From the NCBI RefSeq assembly GCF_000142805.1, contig NC_013083.1:434001-498000 (forward strand): 64,000 nt of DNA, in the 5' to 3' direction. Shown here one piece after another: positions 8,156-17,457 of the stretch. Position numbers and translations under genes: made by a program. This DNA is from Lachancea thermotolerans CBS 6340. Lineage: Eukaryota; Ascomycota; Saccharomycetes; Saccharomycetales; Saccharomycetaceae. Numbering within the stretch: the first letter of the stretch is position 1; every line of letters starts with the position of its first letter. Under the pieces are notes generated by a model. That model saw only the letters and a program-made list of their open reading frames with translations. It searched no databases and was not told the DNA's origin.

Positions 8156-10135
8156 ATGCAGAAGAGGTTGTTATGCGGGGTTTACAGAAGCTGTCGTTAT
8201 GTGAGCACGAAGCCGGAGGGGTCTAACGTGCGCTGGTTCTATGCCACTGACTTGCCTATTCGCAAGCCATTCGAGCCCAAGTACGCAATTGGCGATAAAG
8301 AACCATGCAAGTTCCTGCCATTCTCAAGGAACGACTCCATGCGGCTAGAGCGCATGAATCAACTGATGGGCGCCGAAGAAAGCAAGCGCTCGCCGAATTA
8401 CCAGGCGGTTCCGGTGAACGAAGACTATTTGTTCGAGGTCAACTTAAGCAAGAGAGAGATCAAACCTGCATTTTGGGAAGGCCCGGTTTACGAAGTCAGG
8501 CGCGGTATATGGTTCAATTCCGACCATAAACCACTTAGGAACGACCTTACCACTGAGCTTGAAAAGTATCGCCAAGAGCTATTGGCCGACAAAAACAATC
8601 CCCCTGGGTGTCAAGGAGGTAAAGAACGTCAATACCGTGATGTCTTCGCTCTTTCCTCCAAACACAAGGAAGGGAAGATGGTGCTTTATGCTGACGAAAA
8701 GACTGCATTTATACTTCCAGATCTTTACGGTGGTAAACTTCAGCTGAACTGGCTGAGGAGCAACATGGCACAGGCCGTACAGTTCGGTGCCTACAAAGTT
8801 GTAAGGGGTGCGGATTCAGAGTGCTCCATTGGCGAGGCTGTCAAAGGTAATGTAGACGCAGAAGTTAAGGAAACCACCAGGAGTTTGGGTAAGGTTACTG
8901 ACCTCATAAATTGGCAGCTTCTTGGCTCACTCTCAGGGCTCAACCCATTCTCTTCGAAAAGTGAAGATGCCAACAAAGTAATGGAACAAGAGATAGAAGC
9001 TGACTACGCTAGAGAGAATGAGTCCAAAAAGACGTGGCGTTCAAACCATCGTGATGTTGATCACTTAGTTTTCTGCATACACGGGATAGGCCAAAACTTA
9101 GGCAAGAAATATCAATACGTTAACTTTGCCCACACCGTGAATGTATTAAGGAGCAACTTAAAGAAAATGTATCATCAGAGCGACCAACTGAAAAACAAGA
9201 GCAAGGATAAAGGATTTGAAGACTGGCAGGAGAACTGCCGCACTCAGGTACTACCCATCACGTGGAGAAATAAAATAGGATTCAATACTGATGATGCTGA
9301 GTTCAACTCAGAAGATCCGAGCCTCCCGACCCTAAATGACATAACCCCCGATGGCGTTAGACCCCTACGAAAAATTCTCGGTGATGTTGTATTGGATCTC
9401 CTCTTATATGGGGAGCCTCATTACAAACACAGAATAATGAAGGAGGTCACCAGCCAACTGAACCATGTTTACCGCTTGTATCGATCACGCAATCCCAACT
9501 TCGATGGTCAAGTGCACATTATGGGCCACTCTCTCGGAAGCCTCTTGCTTTTTGACATCCTTGCAAACCAAGACCGTTATCCATTAGATTTCGAGGTTCA
9601 CAACTTCTTTTCCATTGGATCACCAGTAGGCGTATTCAAGCTAATTCAGAAAACCAGGATCGGACAGCAAAAAAACTCGCGGGGAAAGTTTGAGGAACTG
9701 AAATGCCATAACTATTTTAACATCTACCACATGTGCGATCCAGTAGCATACAGAGTTGAACCTTTAGTGGACAGGTGCTTTGCAAATTTTCAACCGACTT
9801 ACGTTCCTCACTGGAGCAGTAACGACATCGCGGCCAAAGTTCTTGAAATCGGCGGATCTCTGATCAGCAGCGATCCTACTAAAGAGGGTTCTACCACCAA
9901 AATGACAGACCGTCAAATCAAAATGCTAAACAAATTAAACTACACAGGCAGAGTCGATTATTCTTTCTTACCAAACTTCCTAGAGGTTGATCTGATTTCA
10001 GCGATCAAAGCTCACGTAAGTTATTTTGAAGAGATGGACCTGGCGGCTTTCATTCTGAAGCAGGTGCTTTCCAAGCACCGGAGAGTCGAAACCGATCTCG
10101 CCGTGCAGAAGCGCTCTGCCGTACAAACCGACTAA
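8156..10135 (+). CDS. DDL1: DDHD-family phospholipase A1 (mitochondrial)
   Basis: 659-aa DDHD-domain lipase, orthologue of YOR022C/Ddl1, reported to hydrolyse phospholipids and cardiolipin in mitochondria. The N-terminus (MQKRLLCGVYRSCRYVSTKP) is basic and lacks acids, a plausible mitochondrial signal. Residues ~300-310 carry VDHLVFCIHGIGQNLG. The nucleophile elbow GHSLGS is near residue 458, followed by FFSIGSPVGVF. The C-terminal DDHD region includes CDPVAYRVEPLVD, RVDYSF and HVSYFEEMD. All expected catalytic elements are present. It is tandem with AHC1 upstream and SFM1 downstream. Confidence 0.93.
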   Translation: MQKRLLCGVYRSCRYVSTKPEGSNVRWFYATDLPIRKPFEPKYAIGDKEPCKFLPFSRNDSMRLERMNQLMGAEESKRSPNYQAVPVNEDYLFEVNLSKREIKPAFWEGPVYEVRRGIWFNSDHKPLRNDLTTELEKYRQELLADKNNPPGCQGGKERQYRDVFALSSKHKEGKMVLYADEKTAFILPDLYGGKLQLNWLRSNMAQAVQFGAYKVVRGADSECSIGEAVKGNVDAEVKETTRSLGKVTDLINWQLLGSLSGLNPFSSKSEDANKVMEQEIEADYARENESKKTWRSNHRDVDHLVFCIHGIGQNLGKKYQYVNFAHTVNVLRSNLKKMYHQSDQLKNKSKDKGFEDWQENCRTQVLPITWRNKIGFNTDDAEFNSEDPSLPTLNDITPDGVRPLRKILGDVVLDLLLYGEPHYKHRIMKEVTSQLNHVYRLYRSRNPNFDGQVHIMGHSLGSLLLFDILANQDRYPLDFEVHNFFSIGSPVGVFKLIQKTRIGQQKNSRGKFEELKCHNYFNIYHMCDPVAYRVEPLVDRCFANFQPTYVPHWSSNDIAAKVLEIGGSLISSDPTKEGSTTKMTDRQIKMLNKLNYTGRVDYSFLPNFLEVDLISAIKAHVSYFEEMDLAAFILKQVLSKHRRVETDLAVQKRSAVQTD

Positions 10136-10169
10136 AATATTGTCAATGAGATTGGTTGTCGAGCTCCAT

Positions 10170-10179
10170 GCGATGAGCT
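10170..10179 (+). promoter_or_regulatory. PAC motif upstream of SFM1
   Basis: A perfect GCGATGAGCT element lies 64 bp before the SFM1 ATG. In yeasts the PAC element (bound by Tod6/Dot6) marks ribosome biogenesis genes. Its place before a ribosomal-protein methyltransferase fits that regulon. Confidence 0.6.
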
Positions 10180-10243
10180 AAAACATCAAGGTTGGAAAGA
10201 AAGCTAGCAAGCTCTGCATTTATCTCCTAGCACCGAGTCCATC

Positions 10244-10882
10244 ATGAAGTACATTATCGAGCACATGGAACAAGGTTTCAGTGAGTGGGTGACCCTGGAG
10301 TACGCTCAAATTATAAGAGACTTGGGTGCGTCTAATCTGATTCTATCGTCGCTGCCAGAGGGAACAAAGGAGTCAGACATACCCCTGAAGCTCCGTGAAA
10401 TGGGCCTGCAGTGGACAACCCGTCCTTTAACAGAAATCAATGAGGTTTTTCCTGAGCTCCCAAAGCTGAAGGAGCAGCGGGTGTGTCTGCTGGACCCTCG
10501 CGCTAAAACCGATCTTGAGCCCTCCGACGCGCAGACATACGACTACTTTGTGTTTGGCGGCATTCTAGGGGACCACCCACCAAGAGACCGTACAAAGGAG
10601 CTCATGAACGCCTACCCAAACCTCCTCGTCGGAAAAAGGCTAGGCGATAAGCAGATGACAACCGATACTGCTATCAGAACTACGCAGATAATCATTGAGC
10701 GTCAAACACGCTTCGAAGACATCAAGTTCATCGACTACCCGGAATTCAGGTTCAATAAGAACGAGGCCACAGAAATGCCTTTCAGGTACGTTTTGGATGG
10801 CGAGGGCAAGCCAATCCTACCGCAGGGGATGTTGGAGCTCATTAAAAAGGACTCCGAACAGAGTCTCGACGACTTGCTGTAA
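10244..10882 (+). CDS. SFM1: SPOUT protein arginine methyltransferase Sfm1
   Basis: SPOUT-fold methyltransferase that methylates an arginine of ribosomal protein Rps3. It is 212 aa, the usual family length, starting MKYIIEHMEQGFSEWVTLEY. The knot region of the SPOUT fold appears as YDYFVFGGILGDHPPRDRT and RLGDKQMTTDTAIRTTQII, the cofactor-binding segments. Intact throughout, with a PAC motif upstream. The MCO10 3' end lies 80 bp downstream on the other strand. Confidence 0.93.
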   Translation: MKYIIEHMEQGFSEWVTLEYAQIIRDLGASNLILSSLPEGTKESDIPLKLREMGLQWTTRPLTEINEVFPELPKLKEQRVCLLDPRAKTDLEPSDAQTYDYFVFGGILGDHPPRDRTKELMNAYPNLLVGKRLGDKQMTTDTAIRTTQIIIERQTRFEDIKFIDYPEFRFNKNEATEMPFRYVLDGEGKPILPQGMLELIKKDSEQSLDDLL

Positions 10883-10961
10883 GTTAGGCTATGTGGGATA
10901 GAATATATTATTTCATTATGTATCAGAAGCTTAGAGGTCTGCGCGAACGAGGGCAAACAAC

Positions 10962-11180
10962 TTAATTCTTCTCGCTTTGCTTGAGGTAGTTGTCAATCAA
11001 CTTTTCCACGTCTAGGCCTCCCGACTCTTGAGTGCTCATCGCCGAAGCGGGCTGAGGTGCAGCTTCCGCTTTCGATCCACTCATAGAGTACGCAGCAACG
11101 CCGACAGTACTGGCGATAGTGGCGATAGCCAGAACATGTGGCTGAATAGTTCTACCGAAGATGGTGTAAGCAGATCCCAT
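10962..11180 (-). CDS. MCO10: Small mitochondrial ATP synthase-associated protein Mco10
   Basis: 72 aa. The start MGSAYTIFGRTIQPHVLAIATI closely resembles the conserved N-terminus of ATP synthase subunit k (Atp19, MGAAYHF...PPHQLAIGTL) and its paralogue Mco10. One membrane segment (about residues 14-33) precedes an Ala/Ser-rich linker and a charged tail ending DVEKLIDNYLKQSEKN, the family signature. The assignment to Mco10 rather than Atp19 rests on position: in S. cerevisiae MCO10 (YOR020W-A) sits beside HSP10. Residue identity alone cannot decide between the two. Confidence 0.8.
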   Translation of the reverse strand: MGSAYTIFGRTIQPHVLAIATIASTVGVAAYSMSGSKAEAAPQPASAMSTQESGGLDVEKLIDNYLKQSEKN

Positions 11181-12143
11181 TGAGGTGGCGTTAGTGTTGT
11201 AAGAGCCGGCGATTCCTTAGTGTGAGATGCGCTATAGGGGATTGGTCCTTCAGAGTTGTTAAAAGGTGCGAAATAATTACCGTGTACAGTGAGAAAAAAC
11301 GAATTCATCGCGATTTGAGAACCCATCGCAATGTGTCCGAGTTATTTTGAATGTGGGAACACCCTCAAGAGTCACTCACAAACATCGCTCCACTTCGTCG
11401 CCTTGCGCTGGTTTAATTGCGGACGCAAGCAGTATCCTCTTGGGAACAAGCATGTGACCGATGCCGAGTGTCGTATTTACCAACAGGATTCTTTCTAACG
11501 GATTGTCTCGCTTTAAATAAGTGTAAGTTATCGTGGAGATCACATACCCGGTAAGGTATCATATCCATGGATGTGAGACGCTCATATTCTCTTGGCCCAA
11601 TTAATGAATAGTCACTATTGACGAAAGAGATAGCAGCGTCTAGCTCGCTTAAGCGCGTGTTTAGAGAGGGCGGGGTTTCAAAGAAATGATTGAGCTAGCC
11701 ACAATGAATTGAATGCTTAAGACCTTTGCTCGCCACACCGAATACCAAGACCGGTCATGGCAGACTAGTGAGATACGTAAAAAGTGATATATTACTATAA
11801 CCAGTATTCGAGGTGCGACGGTACCGAACAGGACGCATATCCACTTGTTTAGCGCAGTGGGTCCCTTGGTCAGCTTCAGCGCCTTATAGCGGGAGCTTGT
11901 GCTTATCTGTGTTACCCGGTCCTTCGAATATTCTAGTCATAGTCAAGTCCGGGTAAATTGATAATTTCCCGGGCATGATTATTAGTGAAGTCTTCCAGTA
12001 GAAGCACATAAATATTCATTTCATGATCCAAGCTACGCCAGTTCAAAAGCCAGGCAAAGTTTCTTAAGAGCACCTGTTCTAGTCCCTTAGAGCCCAATTG
12101 AGCCTTTCTATTTCCGTTCCCCGCCCCCCCAATTAATTAAGCT
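11181..12143. other. Long divergent promoter region MCO10/HSP10
   Basis: 963 bp with no supported gene between two divergent mitochondrial-protein genes. I found no tRNA fold and no box C/D pair. A GAATATTC element at 11926-11933 fits a GAAnnTTC heat-shock unit. Just before the HSP10 ATG is a C-run followed by AATTAATTAA (about 12125-12140). No frame of more than ~80 codons has recognisable sequence. Confidence 0.5.
11926..11933. promoter_or_regulatory. Possible heat-shock element unit
   Basis: GAATATTC is a perfect GAA-nn-TTC pair; the next unit two bases on is only partial (G in place of GAA). It lies ~210 bp before HSP10, a known Hsf1 target in S. cerevisiae. Only two good units, so weak. 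Confidence 0.3.
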
Positions 12144-12461
12144 ATGTCCACTCTCATCAAGTCCGCCAAGTCGATTGTTCCTCTGCTAGACCGTGTTCTG
12201 GTCCAAAGAGTTAAGGCCGAGGCCAAGACCGCCTCTGGTCTCTACTTGCCTGAGAAAAATGTGCAGAAACTGAACCAGGCTACAGTGTTGGCCGTCGGAC
12301 CCGGGTTCACGGACTCTAACGGAAACAAGGTCACCCCTCAGGTCCAGCCTGGTGACAACGTACTCATTCCTCAATTCGGTGGTTCCAGCATCAAGCTCAA
12401 GGACGACGAAGAGGTCATTCTATTCAGAGACAGCGAAATCCTAGCTAAGCTCAACGAGTAA
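12144..12461 (+). CDS. HSP10: Mitochondrial co-chaperonin Hsp10
   Basis: GroES-type co-chaperonin that caps Hsp60 in the mitochondrial matrix. 105 aa, the normal length. The sequence has the roof and mobile-loop region (VLVQRVKAEAKTASGLYLPEKN) and the barrel strands GPGFTDSNGNKVTPQVQPGDNVLIPQFGG and EEVILFRDSEILAKL. The targeting signal is the uncleaved basic N-terminus. Codon choice is strongly biased (Lys AAG, Pro/Ala with C), as in highly expressed genes. PRP3 lies convergent, 80 bp away. Confidence 0.97.
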   Translation: MSTLIKSAKSIVPLLDRVLVQRVKAEAKTASGLYLPEKNVQKLNQATVLAVGPGFTDSNGNKVTPQVQPGDNVLIPQFGGSSIKLKDDEEVILFRDSEILAKLNE

Positions 12462-12540
12462 GTTAGACAAATCCTTCCGCGCGCACGCGCTCCGCACGTA
12501 CGTACCTGTAAATATTAAAGTCACCTCCAAAGCTTATGTG

Positions 12541-13809
12541 TCAAACCCGTAACAGCCAGTCGGCGTCAAACTGGCTGAGCACAGCTTGCAATTCTGACTC
12601 GTCTCGGCATTCCTTCATGAACCACCCCCGAAAACGGGTGTCCTTGACAACTCCCTCCCACAATAGCTCCGCTTCATCCCCACTGCAATCCACAAACTGT
12701 TGCGAGTCTTTGTCCACGTAAGACTGCGTCCAGTCTATCCGCTGTAGGACCAATTTTGAGTAAAAACGGCAGTTCTTTTCACTTCCGATGACAACAATAA
12801 TGCCGGCTCCGTCTCCGACCCTGAGGCAAACACCTCTTAGACCTAGCTGTCGGCTATTCTTGGCAAGCTTGAACCTAATTTTTGGATTACGCAGACTGCT
12901 GAAGCGAAATACCCGGCAATGCAACTCAGCCTGAGCGGGTGGTGCTTCCTGTGCCTTCTCTTTTTTCTGCTCTTTGGCCTCGTAATGACGTCTGATGTTT
13001 GTCTCTACATGCTTTTGATGTCTTTCCTCTGCTTGCGCTTTTACGGTCTGCTCCCAACTCGTAGGATCAGTAATATTTTCATTATTTTGGTAAACACTCA
13101 TCATATTGCTGAGCTTGACCTTTGGGGCAGGCTTAGGCTCCAGTCCCAGTTTGATCTTCTGCTCATGCTCTTCTTGGAGTAGCTTCCTCCTATTGCGGCG
13201 TATCTTCTTTTGCTCTCTTTTCACAAGGTATATTTTGGGTTTTGATGGTGCATGCTCTGCAGCTTGTACAGGCACAGGATGTTGCACATATCGGACACTA
13301 GGTGATTCTGATTCGGAGTCTTGTTCATCATCAGAATCCTCATCCATTGTACCATAACTTTTGGAGTATTTTGTTTTAATTGTCCAGTCTTCAGGGCTCT
13401 GCACGTAAATTGCATCCCACCACTCTATCTGAGGCACATCCGTGATTAAGTAGTTCTGTTCACCAATGGACTCATCTGGAAGCTCACCGGCACGAACCTT
13501 AGCCTTTCGAAGATTGTCCTGCTCTTTTTGGAGCTCGCGCTCTTTTGCGAGCCATGCCCGTTTTTCATCTAGCTCTTTCGCCAGAACACCGGGCGTGCGG
13601 AACTTAAGCCCTCTTGAGTACCTTTTAGAAACCTTCGAGGCGACCGTGTCGAACCTCTCGCGCGACAAGTACGGGTTGTCGCGATGCTTTATAAGGTTAA
13701 GATTCTCGGAAAGCAAAGCAGGATGGATGTCGATATCCAAACCAGCCCCAAACCTAGCCGAGTTGCCATCTCGCGAACTCGAATTGCCCTTTTCTTTCCT
13801 CGCTCTCAT
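12541..13809 (-). CDS. PRP3: U4/U6 snRNP splicing factor Prp3
   Basis: Component of the U4/U6 di-snRNP and the tri-snRNP, contacting the U6 3' end and U4/U6 stem II. 422 aa against 469 in S. cerevisiae. The conserved block runs from ~residue 70 (NPYLS, then KRYSRGLKFRTPGVLAKE) through EWWDAIYV near 135 to the helical KRTEQKKIRRNRRKLLQEE-type segment and LEPKPAPKVKLSNMMSVYQNNENITDPTSWE. The C-terminal DUF1115 ferredoxin-like domain follows, with FKLAKNSRQLGLRGVCLRVG and a WTQ/WEG end. All parts are present. Synteny PRP3-JIP4 is as YDR473C-YDR475C. Confidence 0.93.
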   Translation of the reverse strand: MRARKEKGNSSSRDGNSARFGAGLDIDIHPALLSENLNLIKHRDNPYLSRERFDTVASKVSKRYSRGLKFRTPGVLAKELDEKRAWLAKERELQKEQDNLRKAKVRAGELPDESIGEQNYLITDVPQIEWWDAIYVQSPEDWTIKTKYSKSYGTMDEDSDDEQDSESESPSVRYVQHPVPVQAAEHAPSKPKIYLVKREQKKIRRNRRKLLQEEHEQKIKLGLEPKPAPKVKLSNMMSVYQNNENITDPTSWEQTVKAQAEERHQKHVETNIRRHYEAKEQKKEKAQEAPPAQAELHCRVFRFSSLRNPKIRFKLAKNSRQLGLRGVCLRVGDGAGIIVVIGSEKNCRFYSKLVLQRIDWTQSYVDKDSQQFVDCSGDEAELLWEGVVKDTRFRGWFMKECRDESELQAVLSQFDADWLLRV

Positions 13810-13985
13810 GATAGATGCGTCAGAGCGGCTTAATTTGACAAGGCTAATGAAATTATGCCACTTTAACTGATAAAGTATTAGATTTTGAAGAATGAAGACT
13901 ATAGACAGCTAGAGAAATAGAGAAAGAGAAGACAACGCAAAAAGAGATGACTTCGAAATGCCACTTACGATGCGCCAGTCTGGTG

Positions 13986-16211
13986 CTACGGTTTTACAAA
14001 TCCAAAAAAGCGTGATCTTTTTTTCTTGTGCGGGGTGCCCACCACTATTCCACTGCTCTCGCTACCAACGCTGCTCCTTCTGCTGGAAACCGCACTGCTA
14101 GCAGGGCTGTTGGAGTTGCTTTCAGGCACCTTGAAGAAGGAAAAGAACCCTTTCGACTTTTTCTTTAAGTAATCGCTGCTCGATGAACCGGCAGATTTGG
14201 TAGGCTTGAGGCCGCTGGCACTTCGCACTTTTCGCAAGTCCATGTCTCTCGAAGAGCTACTTGTCCCCTGAGAGGACTCCGGCCGCAAAGCTAAGTCGTA
14301 GGACAAGGTTCGCTCGATGGGCCTTGAATCTGGAGGGAAGATGCGGTCTCTGCCGTCCCTTGATTTCACCTCAGGAGCAAACTTTATTTGCGATTTCCTG
14401 GATGGTGAAGTGCTCTCTTCGACTTTGATTGAAGGAGTTTTGATTTTCTTCACCTTTTCAGATGGTCCTAAAACATCAAGCATTGATTTCCTATGTCCTC
14501 CAGTTTGTGGCTTACCGTCTCCAGTGAAAACCCTTTTAAGTTCAGCAAATGATTCTGTACTATAATTCATTTCGTCCAAACGGTTTGTGAACCGTAGTGA
14601 CGACTCAGTGATTGCGTCGACTTTTGATATTAGCTTTTGATCGTGGTCTAAATGTGGATTACGCTCGATTTTGTCAATCTCGTTTTGAGCATTTTTTCTG
14701 AAGTCTGCTAACTTCCTCTGCAAGCGTGAGTCTGTTACCCCGCTACTTGCTATCGAAGAATTCATAGACTCAGTATCACTTCGCTCATCATCTGAAAGAC
14801 TCTGAGAACTGGACTGTTTAGAGGCTGTCTCAGGCGGCTGAAATTTCTGACTTTCTTGTGAGATATCTTTGTCGCCACGGGCAGGATTCTGGATTTGTAC
14901 GCCCTCTTTCTCACCGACCTTTGAAAAACCCTTCATAACACGTAACTCGTTCAAGATTTCATCTTCAAGATCTTTCATCTTTCGCACAGGTACAAGAACA
15001 ATAGGAACAGGGCATGTTTGACAAAACCTATCGATCGTTTTTCTTGATCTCCATTTAACGATGCTCTCATTTGGCTTGTATCTCAGAGAGCTCATAACGA
15101 TGAGATCAGGACTGTAAACGTTGATAGCGTCTGTAACTATTTTCTGAATTCTGCCAATAACAATTTCAACTGTGACTTTGACTGCGCGATTTTTTGGCAA
15201 TATAGTAGTCACATATCTTAAGATATCGTTAAGCGTCTCTTTTATCACAGCGGCATCGTAGCCCGAGGCCCACTCCAGCCAATGTTCATGTTTGTGCTGA
15301 GTTTTGTCGCGTGGTCCATCTGCAGATTCGCTTCGTGGCGCTGCGGACCTTGATCGTGACCTTGATCGCGATCGGTGATTAGACATTTTCGGGATGTTTG
15401 CAATAATCACTAAATGGTCAACATCATGTGAGAATTTCTTGAGGAGCCAGTCCAAAGGTGTCCAAGTATGCTTACGGCCACTAATATGACAAAGTAAGGT
15501 TCTTGGGGAATTCGGAAAACCAACCTTCTTGCTAATGACGAGAGCCTTTCTTTTCTCCTCCTTGGAAAGAGGCGTATAGCCATCAGATGCGGACAATGCA
15601 GTCGGCTTTTCAGAGGGAAATAATATTTCGGGGAAGACAAAATGGGCAGCGGGAGAATGGACCCTCTGCTCAATCTGTTGTCTTCTTGTTGACCACAATG
15701 CCGGCCAATCTTTATGCGCTCTGTTTATTACTATTGCGTCATTGACGATTGTGGGCCGAGTTGGGTAGTCTGTTCTTGTGATTTTACCATCTTTCCCGAC
15801 ATATATCCCATCCAAACCGTCGACAGTTGAATTGATCATAGATATCGATGCGTTAGATTGACCTCTGAGCTGGGAGCCACTGAATCGTGTGAAAGGTACC
15901 ACTAGTCGATCACCCCCATCATAGTGATGCGCAAAATCGACCGTGCTTTCGTTATCGTAGAATTCGTCCTCAGTATAGTCCAAAGAGTGATCATTGCAAC
16001 ACGGCTCGTGCGATTCCTCGCACGCGACTCCTGCAAGTAAAGGTACGGTGTCGAAGGAAACACTGCTTAAAAACAGAGAGGCACCAGAATCCTTATTTGG
16101 GACCTTTAAATTATCCCTCGCCTCAATCCCCTCGGACTTACCAGACGACTTGTTCTTCCGGCTTCCACCCGCATCACTTGGCTTGCTATTTTTCTCATCG
16201 AAATCAGTCAT
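13986..16211 (-). CDS. JIP4: Jip4/YOR019W-family protein with USP-like domain
   Basis: 741 aa. Single-copy counterpart of the S. cerevisiae ohnologue pair JIP4 (YDR475C) and YOR019W; function unknown. Residues ~220-405 form a universal-stress-protein-like Rossmann domain: KKVGFPNSPRTLLCHIS, WLLKKFSHDVDHLVIIANIP, a short Ser-Arg repeat insertion, then VTVEIVIGRIQKI, DLIVMSSLRYKPN and CPVPIVLVPVRKM. The rest is disordered, Ser/Lys-rich, and ends with a basic KKKRSRFFGFVKP motif. Neighbours on both sides (PRP3, YDR476C) are the chr IV order; HSP10-SFM1 nearby is the chr XV order, so this is the pre-duplication locus. Confidence 0.88.
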   Translation of the reverse strand: MTDFDEKNSKPSDAGGSRKNKSSGKSEGIEARDNLKVPNKDSGASLFLSSVSFDTVPLLAGVACEESHEPCCNDHSLDYTEDEFYDNESTVDFAHHYDGGDRLVVPFTRFSGSQLRGQSNASISMINSTVDGLDGIYVGKDGKITRTDYPTRPTIVNDAIVINRAHKDWPALWSTRRQQIEQRVHSPAAHFVFPEILFPSEKPTALSASDGYTPLSKEEKRKALVISKKVGFPNSPRTLLCHISGRKHTWTPLDWLLKKFSHDVDHLVIIANIPKMSNHRSRSRSRSRSAAPRSESADGPRDKTQHKHEHWLEWASGYDAAVIKETLNDILRYVTTILPKNRAVKVTVEIVIGRIQKIVTDAINVYSPDLIVMSSLRYKPNESIVKWRSRKTIDRFCQTCPVPIVLVPVRKMKDLEDEILNELRVMKGFSKVGEKEGVQIQNPARGDKDISQESQKFQPPETASKQSSSQSLSDDERSDTESMNSSIASSGVTDSRLQRKLADFRKNAQNEIDKIERNPHLDHDQKLISKVDAITESSLRFTNRLDEMNYSTESFAELKRVFTGDGKPQTGGHRKSMLDVLGPSEKVKKIKTPSIKVEESTSPSRKSQIKFAPEVKSRDGRDRIFPPDSRPIERTLSYDLALRPESSQGTSSSSRDMDLRKVRSASGLKPTKSAGSSSSDYLKKKSKGFFSFFKVPESNSNSPASSAVSSRRSSVGSESSGIVVGTPHKKKRSRFFGFVKP

Positions 16212-16409
16212 AAAGGTGCTGATGTCGTTAATTTGAACAGGGCCTTCCGTCTCAGCGCACCTTCGCCTGAAAGTGATCCTCCGGTATAAAGAAGCTCAAT
16301 TCTATTTTGTTATATTACCTATCTTATTATTATGTCGCGAAGGTTACACAGGTAACGTGACAACAAAACAAAAAGCTCTCGGAGATATATGCTCCAAAGT
16401 ATCCTTCTA

Positions 16410-17244
16410 TCAAAGCTGGTTAACCCAATTCAGTACATCCTGAACGTACTCCCCGTCTTTGCAACTTATGGTAAAAACGGCCAGATCCCTATCGAGATAA
16501 ATTTGAGATTCGGGCATGTAAAGAATGCCGTTCTTTAGATCAATCCCTAGCTCTTTAGACAAAGTCTCAACGTTCTTGAGTACGTAAAGATTCGAATCTT
16601 CAAGCTGGTAGGTCGGAATATCTTCAAATTCGTAATTCCTTAGCAGGGGGGCCATGTACTTCCACTGCTCGATAGCGCTCAAGTCCGCGGCGCTCCTTTT
16701 TTGATTCTTGCGATCATTCACGCCTTTGGAAATATCTGGTATATTTATAAGGTCAATCTTATTCCCTAGGATCAACATGGGTATGCCGTCGCGGTTAGTA
16801 TCCACAATGACCTGATGTAATGTGCGTTTGCACTCTTGCCAGTTAGTTAAGTCCGACAAGTCTATAACGTAGATTATTAGGTCCGCTCTTTCAAAGTACC
16901 TCTTCCAGATATGGTGAAAGCGATGTTGCCCTGCGAGGTCGAATATACGGACAACGTTGAGCCCCAGACTAAATTGTTCCATACGCATCCCTAATGTTGG
17001 GATTGTGTCCTGTTCGAAAGGCCTACCCAGTAGAACTGTTGTCAAAGACGTCTTCCCGGAGTTTTGAAGTCCCACAATCACAATGTTTAGCTGGTGGAGT
17101 TAGTTCGTTAGTTCATAAACTCATCGCCGAGATGTCCCATGGACCCGCTGATGCCTTAATTCATACCTCTTTTTGATAAAAAATGGACAGGATATATTGC
17201 CATATAGATGTTGCCCATTGTTTCAAGCATTCTACCCCGAGCAT
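16410..17244 (-). CDS. ARL8-like small GTPase (spliced)
   Basis: The minus-strand reading is exon 1 17244-17167 (26 codons), intron 17166-17091, exon 2 17090-16410, 252 aa. The intron (76 nt) starts GTATGA and ends CAG, with two overlapping-type branch points (AACTAACGAACTAAC). The join keeps frame and places the N-terminal helix IFYQKE directly before LNIVIVGLQNSGKT, as in Arl8 (FWKEEMELTLVGLQYSGKT). G boxes: GLQNSGKT 33-40, T58 in DTIPTLG, DLAGQ 77-81, NKID 136-139, SCK 235-237. Family oddities: Ala in place of the first Gly of DxGGQ, and ~60 extra residues between NKID and SCK. Arl8 moves lysosomes in animals and fungi. S. cerevisiae has no ARL8, so this would be an ancestral gene lost there. 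Unsplicedly the P-loop would lack an ATG. Confidence 0.85.
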
Positions 17245-17457
17245 ACGAAATGTGCTACAGATCGATTATTATCTTAACCTTTACACCGTATCTGTGGTTT
17301 TTGTTACATAAGTGGTGAAAGCTAACTATGAAAAATGTTGATCAAGTTTCTCTACTATGGTTAAAGTTTGCCCTTGAAACAAGTGAAGAACTATCCGCTT
17401 CTTTTCTAGAATTTACTTAGCAAATACAGAACCTAAAACCATGCTGGGAAATCTGGT

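Noticed and set aside
11181-12143. Possible missed gene between MCO10 and HSP10
   Set aside because: No frame with similarity or convincing length and no tRNA or snoRNA signature; treated as promoter region.
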